Of a stretch of 64,000 bases of DNA, positions 24,584 to 36,169 are shown piece after piece. This stretch comes from Mycteria americana (lineage: Eukaryota > Chordata > Aves > Ciconiiformes > Ciconiidae), in assembly GCF_035582795.1 (NCBI RefSeq), contig NC_134365.1:135125077-135189076 (forward strand). Reading direction: 5' to 3'. Positions within the stretch are counted from its first letter, which is position 1, and each line of letters opens with the position of its first letter. The notes beneath the pieces are model-generated. The model saw only the letters and a list, made by a program, of their open reading frames with translations, had not been told where the DNA came from and ran no database searches. A program made the translations under genes and the position numbers.

Positions 24584-25154
24584 AGAGGGGTTTTTGTCTT
24601 GAGACTTCAAGTCCAATATGTTTCCTTGTCTTCTTCCTGAAGTTGCCATAGGAGGAGTGATACTGGAATTAACTTCTGGCTTGCTAAGGAAGAAGTATGA
24701 AGGCAAGAGTCATTCTAATTCCCCATACACAAGCATGTCATCTGGTTGTTCCTCTAGGGAGACATTTGGGCTTTTGGAGCTGACAGTTCGTCTTAGGTTA
24801 ACAGACTTTTCAATGACTGGAGGTGTTTGAATGTTTCTTTATCAGGTAGGGGCTGGGGCAGCTGTTGTGTTAGTCGGCTCTTGTGTTCAGTGCCTGTCAT
24901 GGTTATTTTGATGGCATTTTGAAGTCTATTGCCAAATGGTTGGGGAAACTTCAGATGCACTTCATTTTAGTCTGTTTCTTATTTTAGTTCATCATTTTTC
25001 AGTGGTTAGATAAAGGAAATTATTTTCCAGGTTTTTCTAGCATTCTCGTAACTTCTACAGCATATTTGGAATGGTGAATCTTAGTCAAATGGTTACTGAT
25101 GGTCACATCCTCTAGAAGGCTACTATCTCCTGGAATAATCTCATAAAGTAGAGG
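24584..25154 (-). pseudogene. Decayed minus-strand coding blocks inside the PLE-like element
   Basis: Four consecutive blocks of 38-47 codons read open on the minus strand, linked by in-frame stops (about 24710 and beyond 25154) or by frameshifts (about 25019-24966, and at 24826). Examples of the text are GDSSLLEDVTISNHLTKIHH near 25130-25071 and LEEQPDDMLVYGELE near 24760. Further open scraps continue towards 23150. The composition is rich in S, P, K, E and D, as in a disordered N-terminal region, and I recognise no domain. It may be the element's own open frame or a captured processed pseudogene. Confidence 0.35.
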
Positions 25155-25289
25155 TCATTTTTTTGAGCTAACAATTATCACCCCTCCCTCTGCTAACACA
25201 CTGTCTCCATTTCACAGATACCAGCTGCCTTTTCTATTTGGTAATCTAACTTGTTAACATGAAGAAATTACGTTCAGAGTAATTGCTCT

Positions 25290-25470
25290 CTACTTGCATT
25301 TATCTTTGAAGTTTGCGGCTTCCATTTCAGACCTGCACAAGGCCTTGCATTCCTGAAAGTTTTCTATTTTTCTCCAACCACAGTAACTGGTCCAGTAAAA
25401 AAATATTACCTGTGCCTACAAACCTTGCCTTGCCCTGAACCACCACAGCTCCTGCATGAAGTGTAGTGGC
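25290..25470 (+). repeat. Right inverted arm of the PLE-like element
   Basis: Read on the plus strand outward: 'cagacctgcacaagg', 'tcctgaaagttttc', 'ctccaaccacagtaactggt' then 'ccagtaaaaaaatattacc', and 'gaaccaccacagctcctgc'. This is the clearest match in the window to the known dispersed repeat. The CUGANGA position reads CTGCACA (25333-25339), while GAAA of the second box is kept (25354-25357). The 64-codon minus-strand frame at 25327-25521 is just the antisense of this arm. Confidence 0.55.
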
Positions 25471-27204
25471 ACACTTCCAGGTTCTCAGCTGAGGCAGAAG
25501 GTCAAAAGGATTTATAAACAATTAAAAACATCTTAATCCCCATTAAATAGTGGTGAGTTACTGAGGAATGCCCAGGGCAGATCAAAAGCTGTTGCAAGGA
25601 GTCAAGCTGATAGGGGGAGGCTCTGTGGGAAAACCCAGAGGGAGCTGGTCCTTCCAAGGCCTCCATGCAGGGAGTGGACAGGCACCTTAAAAAGGGGCAT
25701 GATTTATTTTGGTTTTAAAAAGATATTTTTTACGAGTGGTGATTTTGCCCTGAAAAACAAGACTTTAAAGAGACTGCCTACTCATTGCATTATTCATTAC
25801 CCTTGCCCTCAGAGGGAACAGCACTTCAGGATGGGAGCTGCCGTCAAGCATGCAGAAGACGCCACAGTTAATAGCTAAGAACTACAAGCCAGGAGTGACA
25901 GCTTCATGCAGTCATGTCCCAGGTGACGTCTGCTTGTGGGAAAGTGCACAGTTAGCGGCTGAGTCAGAAAATGGCTAAGACCTAGGAGGAAGAGGAGGAG
26001 AAAACTATTTACAAGGTTGGGTAACTCAAGGATACTTTTCATACGTCAGTTATGATAATACCTATGAAGTGGGCATTTAGAAGTGTCGATGCTTCTAGAG
26101 ATTAAAAAGATTTTAAAGATGAACTGATGTGTTTATGCATCATGGAAACACCCAGGACTCTCTTATTCAGGAGAAAACAAAACAGTAGTGTTTTGGCAGT
26201 ACTGTTGCCTTGATGTGCCATCCCACAAGCTAGACTCACCCGTTAGGCAAAAATCTTCTGAAACCCTCAAGGCTGGATTGTTTCTCAATTGCATGACCGT
26301 CTTTTTAAGTTTCCTTAGAGCACTTGATAACTAGCTACTGCCAGACAAAAGATGTTAAGAGTAGCTGTCCTGTTGTTTTAATACGAGAACAAATCTTCCA
26401 GTCCCCAGAATCTATGATTGCCTGAAAGAAATGAGAATGTAATGCCCTCGCAATGGTTAGCAAATGAAGTGAGGAAAACCATTGTTTCAAATTGAATAAA
26501 AGAACATCTTTTATTCTGCCTATGGCTATCATAAAACCAAATTATTTTTGTGTTGTCCAAGCTTTGTTTCAAATAAAGTAATAAAGGAAGAAATGATGGG
26601 GCTGGGGAAGAACTTGTGCATCTTTTCTTTTCCAAGCTCTCAGATGAATCACAGTCACACATGTCTGAGTAATCAATTTCACTAGTACATTTCCCAAACT
26701 CCCCAGCTGTAACTACGACAATGCAGTTAGAGATTGAAAATGTCTTTAAAAAAAGAAAAGAACTTAATTCACCCAGCTCCTTTACACCCTGTTAAGAGTA
26801 ATTAAGTGCCTTTTAATCAAGGTAGCAGTAGATAACCTTCTACTGCTGCAGTGACGCCTGCAAAGTAGACATGAGGCCACAGAGGCAAGCCATGCGTTCT
26901 GTCTCCAGCCTATTGCTTTATAATCATTCTATAATTAGGGAATGCTGTCAAAAATGATATGTTACGGTGTAATTAAAGACAGTACTACAGCATAAATATA
27001 AACATACATATGTCTGTATAGATGGGTGGATAGCACTCTTATGTGCATATAAGCTACCTAATTCTGCTGGTAAAGGATACCTTAATTGTGGCGTTTCCTC
27101 GCTTTGGAGTGCCTGGCTTTGCCGCTGTTACAGTTTCACTTTTATCTTATATATGTAGTGGAAGGGGGACCACCAGGTTGCGGCAGGTCTGTATGCCCTG
27201 AGCA
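25471..27204. other. Unassigned intergenic sequence
   Basis: No gene or recognised element. Minus-strand open frames at 26335-26662 overlap each other in different frames and look accidental. Confidence 0.5.
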
Positions 27205-27345
27205 ATAGGTGATGCGAGAGGAGAGCACGGAGCTGACAGCCAGGGAATTTCGCTCTGCTGCTGACTCCACCACCACTGTCTGCTGTGACTTTGGGTCACG
27301 TCACCTCTCCCCTGGCAAATCCACCTCTAAAACAGGGGCGGCACA
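27205..27345 (+). mobile_element. MIR-type SINE relic
   Basis: 'gagagcacggagctgacagc', 'ctctgctgctgactcc', 'gctgtgactttgggtcac' and 'gtcacctctcccctgg', then 'cacctctaaaacaggggcgg' follow the full MIR order from the head through the 'ttgggcaagtcac' core to the 'tctgtaaaatgggg' block. Diverged, but all blocks are collinear. Confidence 0.6.
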
Positions 27346-28143
27346 GATTGGGTCTAGCTGAGCTCATGTCAACCAGCTGTGCCACTTTGGCCTTGGAGGG
27401 TGCCACCCTCCTCCGAGCGTGTGCCTGGTGTCCTCCGCTAACCTGGGGAGAGATGTCTAGGCCTGACTTGTGGGCAAGGCAGTCTGAAGATAGGAAACAG
27501 AAAATGAGGCAGTAAAAGACTCAGTTCTGAATTAGAAGAGGGGAAAACCAGCAGAGAACTTAGTTTGCTTTCATACATAAATAAGTCTAGAAAATAGGAG
27601 GAAGTTTTATATTACACTGAATGTATTAACGGATACTACCTGTGTTTATTGGTTTCTATTGTTTGCTGGAAGTTACCCATAGCTGCTGAGGATAGTTAAC
27701 GGCTGTTGCTTAACATTTTCTGCCAGACAGAGAATTATTCATGGGAGCCAAGCTAATGCGGGCACTGAACAGACCTGATTCTTTGTGACTGGCACTTGTG
27801 CTCTCCTGAATTCATCATCGGCCACTTAACTGTGTATCTCAAGTAAAACACTGAAGTCACATTAAATGTATCAAGCAGAAAGCTGATTAAATGCTTACCA
27901 GTACCAAACTGACATTTTGCTACAGCAACAAATGATTTTACACATTGCTATCTTTGGGTCAGGAGAATTTCAAAGTTGTATGGTTATTAACCAATTTATT
28001 TTTTCCATTTTCCTGTTTCTCCTGAGTATAAATTTACTACTGTGACAACTAACAACTACCAATGTTTTCTATTATATTCTGCAAGAATTTTGGTACAAGA
28101 ATCCTTAGTTGCAAAAAAGAAATGCTTCCCTAAACAGATTTAG

Positions 28144-28235
28144 CTTCTTCCTTCTTCTCCAGTAAATAACAAGTAAAATTAAAATGTCTCTTCTTCCTTC
28201 TTCTCCAGTAAATAACAGGTAAAATTAAAATGTCT
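28144..28235 (+). repeat. 46-bp tandem duplication
   Basis: Two abutting 46-bp units (28144-28189 and 28190-28235) start 'cttcttccttcttctccag' and end 'aaattaaaatgtct'. They differ at a single base ('aagtaa' versus 'aggtaa'). Replication slippage is the simple explanation. Confidence 0.93.
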
Positions 28236-29932
28236 CTGTATGTCCAACCTTTTTTAATGTTATACTGACTGGTCAAAATCTCTTCTGAGGTGATTTTCTA
28301 TCAATCCAGCATGATTTTAATGGCTCCCATGAATTCTTTTGGAGAATATAGGCTGCCTTGGGGAAGGAAAAAAGTTATTTCACTGAGGACCATTTAAGCC
28401 AAAAGATATATCTAGATACCCAGTAGCATTTGAACCAAGTTCTCCCACTTTTAACTGCAGTTATATCTTCCTCTTGCTCCTGAACAGGTATGGAGAGAGA
28501 TCATTAACTTAGCGTGCTCAGGGGAAGGAATGCAGTCCATGTTTGTGTGTGAGCGTCTACATGCCCGTCTTTATATGCTTCTCTGTCTAAACTGTCTGTA
28601 CCAGAATGGACTAGACTAGACTGAAGTACATGATAGGTAGCAGAATTCATCTCTGATATTGCCTTCTATTACTAATTATGTCAGGTAATAACTTTCATAG
28701 CAAGAATATAATTGTTTTCAGAAATGAAAAAAAGGGAACCTATTTTTTCACTTAGGAAGTCCTGTTATCTATTACTCCAGCAAAAAGACATTTTGCACAA
28801 TGCTTTTTCCATTCAATTTTTTAAATGGGGGACACTCATTTGTCTTTTTTATAGAACTCTATACAGAATGGGTTCAAAGCCCACAAAAGCCAAGAAAAGT
28901 TAGGAACTGCTTAGGACAGTTTTGCATTAAGATTATACTTAAAATACTGAATTTTATCTGAATTTTTTTTGCCTTCTATACGCCTTTTCTATAACAGATA
29001 CACAAAGGAACTTTATGATAGAGCCATTGTAAACTCCACATAGATAAAGAAAAGATAAAAAATAAAAAAGCAGAAGAATAACCTACTTCAGAAATAGAGA
29101 TATCACATTAGATACACAATACACCGTTCTCATTATCACCGTTATTCATAAGGATGACTCACACCAACAACTCATGTGTGTTTATTTGAAATCTTTTTCC
29201 ATTTATTGTTCTCTACAGAATCAGAGGTGATGAGGTGACAGTCTGCTTTCTTTTATACATTGATTAAAAAAGGAAAAAAGGATCTGCCTCATTTCTATGA
29301 GCAAGTAAGCATAAAATGCTTGTCTGTATTTCTTATGCATTAAAGAATCTTCACAGGGTCACGAGCAGTCAGCGTTTATCCAAGCCCACTGACGCATGGG
29401 TGTTTCCAGAAGAACTCCCATTAACTTGATGGCAGATTATAGACACAAATTTCCATGCATGCTCGATAGAAGATTAGGCACCTATTGTCAAAGAAGAGTG
29501 AACAAAAATTTGACCAAACAATACCAGACATAGACTTTACTTGGCCGTACTTTAAAAGGATATTCTGTTCTATAAACCAAAATCACTCATACTTCCATAC
29601 ATTGGGATGATTTGTTCTTGTTTGTTCCTCACTTCATATTACAACAATTCAAGACTCATTCAGCCAAATAGCATAGTGTCAGAAAGGGAAAAATTACTAC
29701 AGTTTGTTCATCTTTTATTCATGTGTGGTCTGTGATATTTTGTTATTTAAATTATAAACAGTCATTTTATGCATCTGACTCCTTGCCATAGATCAGGAAT
29801 TTTCATACAGAACTGGGACCTTGCATGTGCACCCACCCTTCATTAAAGGAGGTCTTTACTTCAGGTGGTGATGGAGGTTTGATTCAGGTGGAAGAGGGGT
29901 TTTTTCTGTTATTTCCCCTAGACAGAAGATCT

Positions 29933-30069
29933 AGTCCCAGATTCCTACATACGTTTTGGGCTTACCTAGAAATTGTCAGAGGTCAAGTCCCAGATTCCTA
30001 CATACATATTGGACTTACCCAGAAATTGTCCCAGATTCCTACATACATTTTGAACTTACCAAGAAATTA
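29933..30069 (+). repeat. Three-unit minisatellite (53, 42 and 42 bp)
   Basis: The block 'gtcccagattcctacatac', then a variable 'ttttgggcttacc'-like part and 'agaaatt', occurs three times, starting at 29933, 29986 and 30028. The first unit carries about 11 extra bases at its end. The units differ by several substitutions. The 99-codon and 78-codon open frames here translate the repeat and are not genes. Confidence 0.9.
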
Positions 30070-33000
30070 CATCTGTTCTCTGCATCTGATGGGTTTGATT
30101 GCATTTCTGGGTTTTTTTTCCTAATGCACTGTCAATCTGGCAATCCAATCCATCTTGTAAGAAGCTGGCATCATATTATGATTTTTCCCTGAGAATGAAA
30201 AAGAGATAAAGCATCCAAGATGCTTTTGTTCAGTCATTAGCTGAATGACAATTCAGCTAATTAATATTACAGGGAAATAGAAGCTCTAGTCTAGCACAGA
30301 CAGCTCCATCCCCAACATGGCTGCTTTTCAGAAAGCCATTTGTTGGCTTTCCTCATGCACTATAGAGAGAACATAAACTTAGGGCTCTGGACACCACCCT
30401 GAGAGCTGGACACTGAAACGGTCTCTACTAGCATGTTTACACTGCATTGGCTAAGTACTTCATGGGATCTAGCTCTTGAATTGATGATTTACACTCAGAT
30501 TTACAAAGAAGCTGGTAGAAAGAAATGTGATAATGAAAGATGGTGAAATGAACTTTGTAGCATTTTGAATTCCTGCTGACCAAAAGTGTGTGTATGGACA
30601 CCTAACAGGGCTCCCACGATGAAGAGTAGCATGTTATGCTGAACTAAATCCGACACCTGAGCCCTAACTAAGGATTAAAACAGACAGTTATTAAGATAGG
30701 TCAGTAAATCAGTGAGTTACTACTGAGTTAGTCATTGCTTAGTCCAGTCATCAGGCAGACATGATAGAAAATTAATCTATACAAGTCCTAAAGTAAGATT
30801 GAAAACGGCAGTTCACTATTTAATTAAAAGTTATTGGTGCTTATATAAACATAGACAATGATTTTCAGGCCCCGTTTGAAAAGTCTGTGTGGGGCAGTGA
30901 AATTATCTATGTCATCAGAATATTTTACTTTTGAAATCAAATTATTCTGTACTCAAAAGCCACAGCCTGAAAGCTATTTACATCCTATCATTCAGAGAGC
31001 TATTTTCTGCGGTGGCCAGTCTCCTCTCTGCTTCCCCATCTCCCACCCTGAACATAGATGAGACCTCAGCAGAAACATTCAAATGAGGCACAACACATGA
31101 GGCTCAGCCTCTCTGGAGTCTTGCAGAAAGCAGAGAACTAACCATTCAATAATTTTGCAGGACAGAGTTTAGGCTCAATCTAGCTTTGGGGCTCTATTCT
31201 TCTGATACATTTTCACATGCTTTCATGTAGTCATGCATACATGCACACATTTTTTTCACAGTCTACAATAATAAAAGTATGTTACATCTCTGTAGGAAGA
31301 CAAAGATAAAATATGAAAGAGAAGATTCTTTGAAGGGTTTGAATTCCTTAACACATTTTGTTCTCAGTTTTGTAGGGGTTAGGAATAGACCTCTGCAATC
31401 AGCTAATAAATTCACAGCAAAACCCAGTGTTTCAAGCCAGCAGGTATCTATAAATGCAGGAAAACTGCAAATGCCAGCATGAATTACATTTATATTGCAA
31501 ATCATATTCTCAGAGGGAGTAAATTGCTGGATCTTAGGACCTCTCTCTTTTTGAGACAGTTTGCTGAGCTGAAAGGCAAGATCCATATCCTTCCTCTCAC
31601 CTCCAGCACTGACAATTTGAGCCTACTCCACCTGGGAGGAGCTCTCTTTCTGGCTAGTCAGTAAAGCAGATGTATAGTGATATACCCTCTCAGTCTATCA
31701 AGTCTCCCTGCCAGTACCTTCAGGATAACATTCATTTAGGAAATCCCTGCCTAAAGTCCTAGCATTTTCTTAAATACCAGCTATTATATGTCATCTGAAC
31801 ACACAACACTAAAAATTTGAAGTGACTGGATTTCTAGAGAATGGTAGTCATGCATCCATCAGCATCTTAAACCATGTTTCACACCTCAGCATAAAAACAA
31901 ATGTCACATCGTTATCTTTTCAAACTGAGTTGGACAATTTGGTGCAAACAATTTGGTACAAAATACAAATAGGTTTGTATTTTCAGTAAATCACAGCACA
32001 AAGGTACTTTCTACTTTATTGTGAAATTGAAGTCTACCGTGAAACTCAAGTCTGTCCTAGGCCTGTATTTTCATGTAAATTTTTTTCTTCCAGAAATCCA
32101 GCTTGAAGTCACAGACCTCTACAGCATCTGTTTTACCAAAATCACTTCCCCCGTCATGTGAAGACTTCATTCATTCAGGGAGTGATTTCAGCAGGAACTA
32201 GAACGAAACGACTAAGAGTGCATAGTGATTTACATTTATAAATAACTATGCAAGTGTCCATAATACAGCAGTTCATAAAATTCTCTTGGTGGTGAAACAG
32301 CAAGCATTTAGCCTCATATAGGCATCTGGTTGTTATCTGAAGACTGTGATGAGCTACAGCCACCTTGGACCACTACCTAGAACAATTTTTTCCTGCATCT
32401 AAATTTAGTCATTTGATGTATTTATCTGCCCTATCTATGACACAAGTAGTATCTTCCCAGAAGTTTTCTGAGACAGATTTTCTTTAACTTCTATAGGTGT
32501 GGTGTGGATTTTGAGACAGGTAGAGTCCAGCATGAGAAAGCAACAGTAGAATCAGGGGTTATATATTTGAGAAGTGATGTAATGATATGTTTTCTCAAGT
32601 CAACAGAGGTTGAAGGAGTAAGTCATTGCTAGGTAGGATGGTGAGTGTGGTGTGTCAGTTACCCAGTTTACAGGCAATTTTGGCTGGGAAGCAGAGAACT
32701 TCTTATAGATTCATTGCTATTTTCTCTTCCATTCCTCCACTTCTATCCTCCTTGCTCTGGGCTAGATACAACTCATGAAATGGATCCTCTTTCCCTAAAT
32801 CTGGCATGGCATTATAAATACACGGCTCCATCCACGGACATGCAGATAAAAAGGAACGTGTGCACTTTAGTGAAAAGCCTCTCCATGTAAACCGCTTCCT
32901 TTTCTTTGAGTTGCCACTGACTGCCTCCAGCACTGATTAATCTGATTACTCATAGCAGCTTGATGTTACATTTTCTGTGGCACTCTTTTCTCATCATTGA

Positions 33001-34280
33001 GAGCAAGACTTGCCCATGCGTAATGAGGAGACAATCTGAATTGCACAGCCTTGTACTTGTGAGGATGTACTAAGCCCCAGTCTGATTCCCTGCTTGAATT
33101 CCCAGAGCTGGCAACTAGAACTTAAAAGGAAAAACAAGTTAAAATAAACATAATTTCTACGGAAAAAAACAAAAAGATATTCTATTCTCTGTAAGTTCTT
33201 TTCCTACTCTTATCAACATCGGAACAGAGCATCTTCCAGTATGAATAAAGTAAAAAATTCATACCTGCCACTTGTGGTTCAATTTTCTTCTCAAGGTAGA
33301 CAATAAACATCAAATCCCATGGTATCAGGTTTTTAGTTACTTCCCAGGGAAGAAGCTTATTTTTTAAAAAGTCGTTCAAGTCCCTACTGTATGCATTGCT
33401 TAGAGTATCAACAAATATGAACCACAGGCCAACCACACAGGAAAAGCAACATAATTAATCCTATTTAAGTATTGGTGGGGAGAGTGTCACTTCCTAGCAT
33501 TCAAAGCACCTGAGCCTATTCTAAATTTTTTAAACATAATTTAACTTTAGTCATCTGTGCTGAAACTTCCTGAGCTGCATATCTACTTCAGGCTGGTTTT
33601 GTGGGCGTGCGGTTTTAAAATTTCAGCCAAAACCAGGTTCAGCCATTTCTGAGAATGAGACTAGGGGAAAATACATTGCTTTGCTGTGCCAGAATATTAT
33701 GGTCATGGGGATTTTTTTACACCTGCCCTACACTTTTGGGGCAGACACCTCAGACTTGGAAAAGCAGTGCGGCTCACATAGCAGTCCAGTTGTTTCCCCA
33801 GTTGACATCCTCGTCTTCCTCCATCACTCTGTATATGATTAGGCCTCATGTCCTTAGATACTGGACTAGTTTGAATTTTACCTCTTAGCCACTTGCGCAT
33901 TTGGTCACTCACTTACATCTGACATGCAACTGGACTGTGACCCATGCTCAAGCTGAACCTGGCTTATTGGTTTGCTGAGACTGATGCCCATTTACTATCA
34001 GCTGCACTTGTCTGAATTAAAACCATTAGCTGTACAGTGCTGTTTTCATGAGCTGCCCTTCCACGTTTTTTACAACTGTGTTTAACATCACACTGCATCG
34101 CTGCAGAGACTTGCTGGATCTCAGTCTTTCCCCAGGTGACATCTGTCTATCACCGCCAGAGAAGCTTTGCAGCCACAGCTTGACAGCTGCTCTCATAAGT
34201 GACTGGTTTACATCACCCCAAACGACTGCAACAGCCTTTGGAGCTACAGAACAATGCTGACCAGCATGAAGGAAAGAGTG

Positions 34281-34316
34281 GCTATAGGTGGGTGGGTGGG
34301 TGGATGGGTGGAGGGA
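34281..34316 (+). repeat. (GGGT)n microsatellite with G-quadruplex potential
   Basis: GGG runs at 34290-34292, 34294-34296, 34298-34300, 34306-34308 and 34313-34315 are separated by 1, 1, 5 and 4 bases. This satisfies the usual four-tract G-quadruplex pattern. Confidence 0.85.
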
Positions 34317-36165
34317 TGTGTAGAAAGAAGAAGCTGGACAGAAGTGAAGCCTCACAGTCAAGTGATATATTCCAGCAAAACAATATCCGTAGCAGTTTTC
34401 CTTAATTACAAAAATGCTTTATCATACCAATTTTATTTTTAGTGGCAGTCTATCTTTTGTAAGTATGGGATATATTACCATTTCATGTGTTTGCTGAACT
34501 TAATTCAAATACTGAAACACATAGCTCCTGATCTGGCAAATTACCATGTATAATGGGTAGCGCTTCCAAAACTTATTCAGAGATTCAAGTATTTAATAAT
34601 ATTTTGTTGACAAGAATAACCTAAAATAGATCCCTTCCCAATTCTAGATTTAGCATGAAAACTGAAGAAAAAATTCACATCTATATGTTAATGTCGGTAA
34701 ACATTTGGCTCAGCTAATACTTCAAGCTTTCTTGTGTTGAAGTTCAGAGTTCCCATTGCCTTCAAAAAGTATGGACCCACCAGAAACAGGTATATATCCA
34801 GCCTTGATCTCCTCATTTCCTAATGTGAATACATTAAATCGTCCAGCATGATTTCTTTCTGTATCTTTCTCTATGTACTGTTAAATAAGGTCTGAATGTT
34901 ACTAAAAAGTAAACATGTACTTAAAGTGTTAAAAGCTTGGCTACTCATCTTCTTTTCAAATGTACCATAACTACACGATATAAACAAAGAAACTAAGAAA
35001 AGAGAAGAAAAAACTTTTTTATTAAGCAATATGGGGAAGGCTTAGTAGTTATTTGCAAACCTGAAATTTCCCCTTTGACTTGGCTTCCCATTATAACGAG
35101 ATGATGGACATACCACAAGAACTTGTATTGAACAAAACAGGATTATTAGGTGTGAAATGTTCTTTGCATAGCAATTCTTATTCATCTTCTGCCTTTCACT
35201 ACCTCAGTCTTTCTCCTCTGACTAACCAGTATTTTTCAAAGATTCTTTATTATCATGGCTGTAGGGAAATCACCATTATAGTTATTTGTAATATGAGGTA
35301 AACACTAACTTCTGGTTTTCAGACATAATATTCCAAAACAAAATTGGAATTTCCTCTCTTTTTTTCAGCCAGCGTCCTTTAACAACAAGCAAGTGAAGTG
35401 ATCTGCTCTGTTACGATGGAGCGCTCTCACGGTCCTTACCTGCCCCTGCTCCTCTCTCCTCATCCTGTATTGTTGTGGGTCATTTCAGGTTCTGGAACTT
35501 CTGGAATCAGTGCTGACACCCAAATTTTTCATTCTGTTTCTAAGAAACACACAGGCCTTCAGATAATCTATTATTTAAACAATTAAATGCACAAGACTTT
35601 TCAATAGTGGAACAGCTTCACCTGAGGGCAAAGTTTCAAATTTAAGGCATTTTCCTTTCAGATAGTGACTTATCTTTTTACAGAGGCACGGGGGGGGGGG
35701 GGGCGGGAAAGAGAAGAAGAAGAAGAAGAAGAAGAAAGAAAGATCTCCTTGTTTGGCTAGAATCCCCAGAAAAAAAGACTTTGAGATACATGACTCATAT
35801 GCATTGCATCAGAAGGTTTGAATGTTGTAAGTGCTAATAGTACGAATACTTGAATTATGTGCAATCTGAAGAACCATTCAAACTGGAAAGAGGGAGATTT
35901 GGGCTTCTTGGGAAAGCTAATGGAGAAAAAAATCCGTGCTTCATTGATTATGACAAATATGATATTGAAAGTTGCTACATCAGCAAAAGAAGAACCATGC
36001 TAAAGGCTTTAAAGCATGTAACTGATCCCGCAACTGAGGTCAGTCTGAATCAGCTGTAACTTTACCTGAAATACAGTAAAGTTATCAGTGCACCAGGTGC
36101 TATCAGAAACCTGTTGAGGGGCAGTGGATTTTTTAGGATACTTTTGTGATACTTCAAAAACAGTT
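34317..36165. other. Unassigned sequence around a G14/GAA tract
   Basis: No gene is supported. Short open frames of 62-73 codons have no features. The notable element is the low-complexity tract at 35690-35744. Confidence 0.5.
35690..35744 (+). repeat. G14 homopolymer joined to a (GAA)n purine tract
   Basis: Fourteen G (35690-35703), one C, then GGGAAAGA and about seven GAA units followed by 'agaaagaaaga'. Apart from the single C, the plus strand is all purine for 55 bases. Confidence 0.92.
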
Positions 36166-36169
36166 AGTC

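Larger units (their letters stand above)
22807..25470 (-). mobile_element. Penelope-like retroelement relic (putative) with inverted terminal arms
   Basis: Two arms about 180 bp long (22807-22990 and 25290-25470) are diverged inverted copies of each other. Both share 'caggtctgaaa' (plus strand at left, minus strand at right) and run outward through a 'ggtccagtaaaaaaatatta'-like block. Each arm aligns by eye with a dispersed reptile/bird repeat that I associate with the hammerhead-ribozyme-bearing terminal repeats (pLTRs) of Penelope-like elements. PLE terminal repeats may be inverted. Between the arms the minus strand has consecutive open blocks separated by single stops or frameshifts: 25154-25020, 24966-24826, 24826-24713 and 24709-24584, each 38-47 codons. 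I did not find reverse-transcriptase or GIY-YIG nuclease motifs, so the core may be deleted or too decayed. A DNA transposon with terminal inverted repeats is an alternative. Confidence 0.4.
27346..34280. other. Unassigned AT-rich sequence with small tandem repeats
   Basis: Seven kilobases without a supported gene or large repeat. It includes the 46-bp tandem duplication at 28144-28235, the three-unit minisatellite at 29933-30069 and one minus-strand open frame at 33182-33436 discussed among the findings. Confidence 0.45.

Noticed and set aside
25327..25521. 64-codon minus-strand frame with protein-like text
   Set aside because: Most of it is the antisense translation of the right repeat arm of the PLE-like element, not a gene.
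29933..30069. Repeated units that might suggest a CRISPR-like array
   Set aside because: Units are adjacent tandem copies with gradual divergence and no spacers, in an animal genome; this is a minisatellite.
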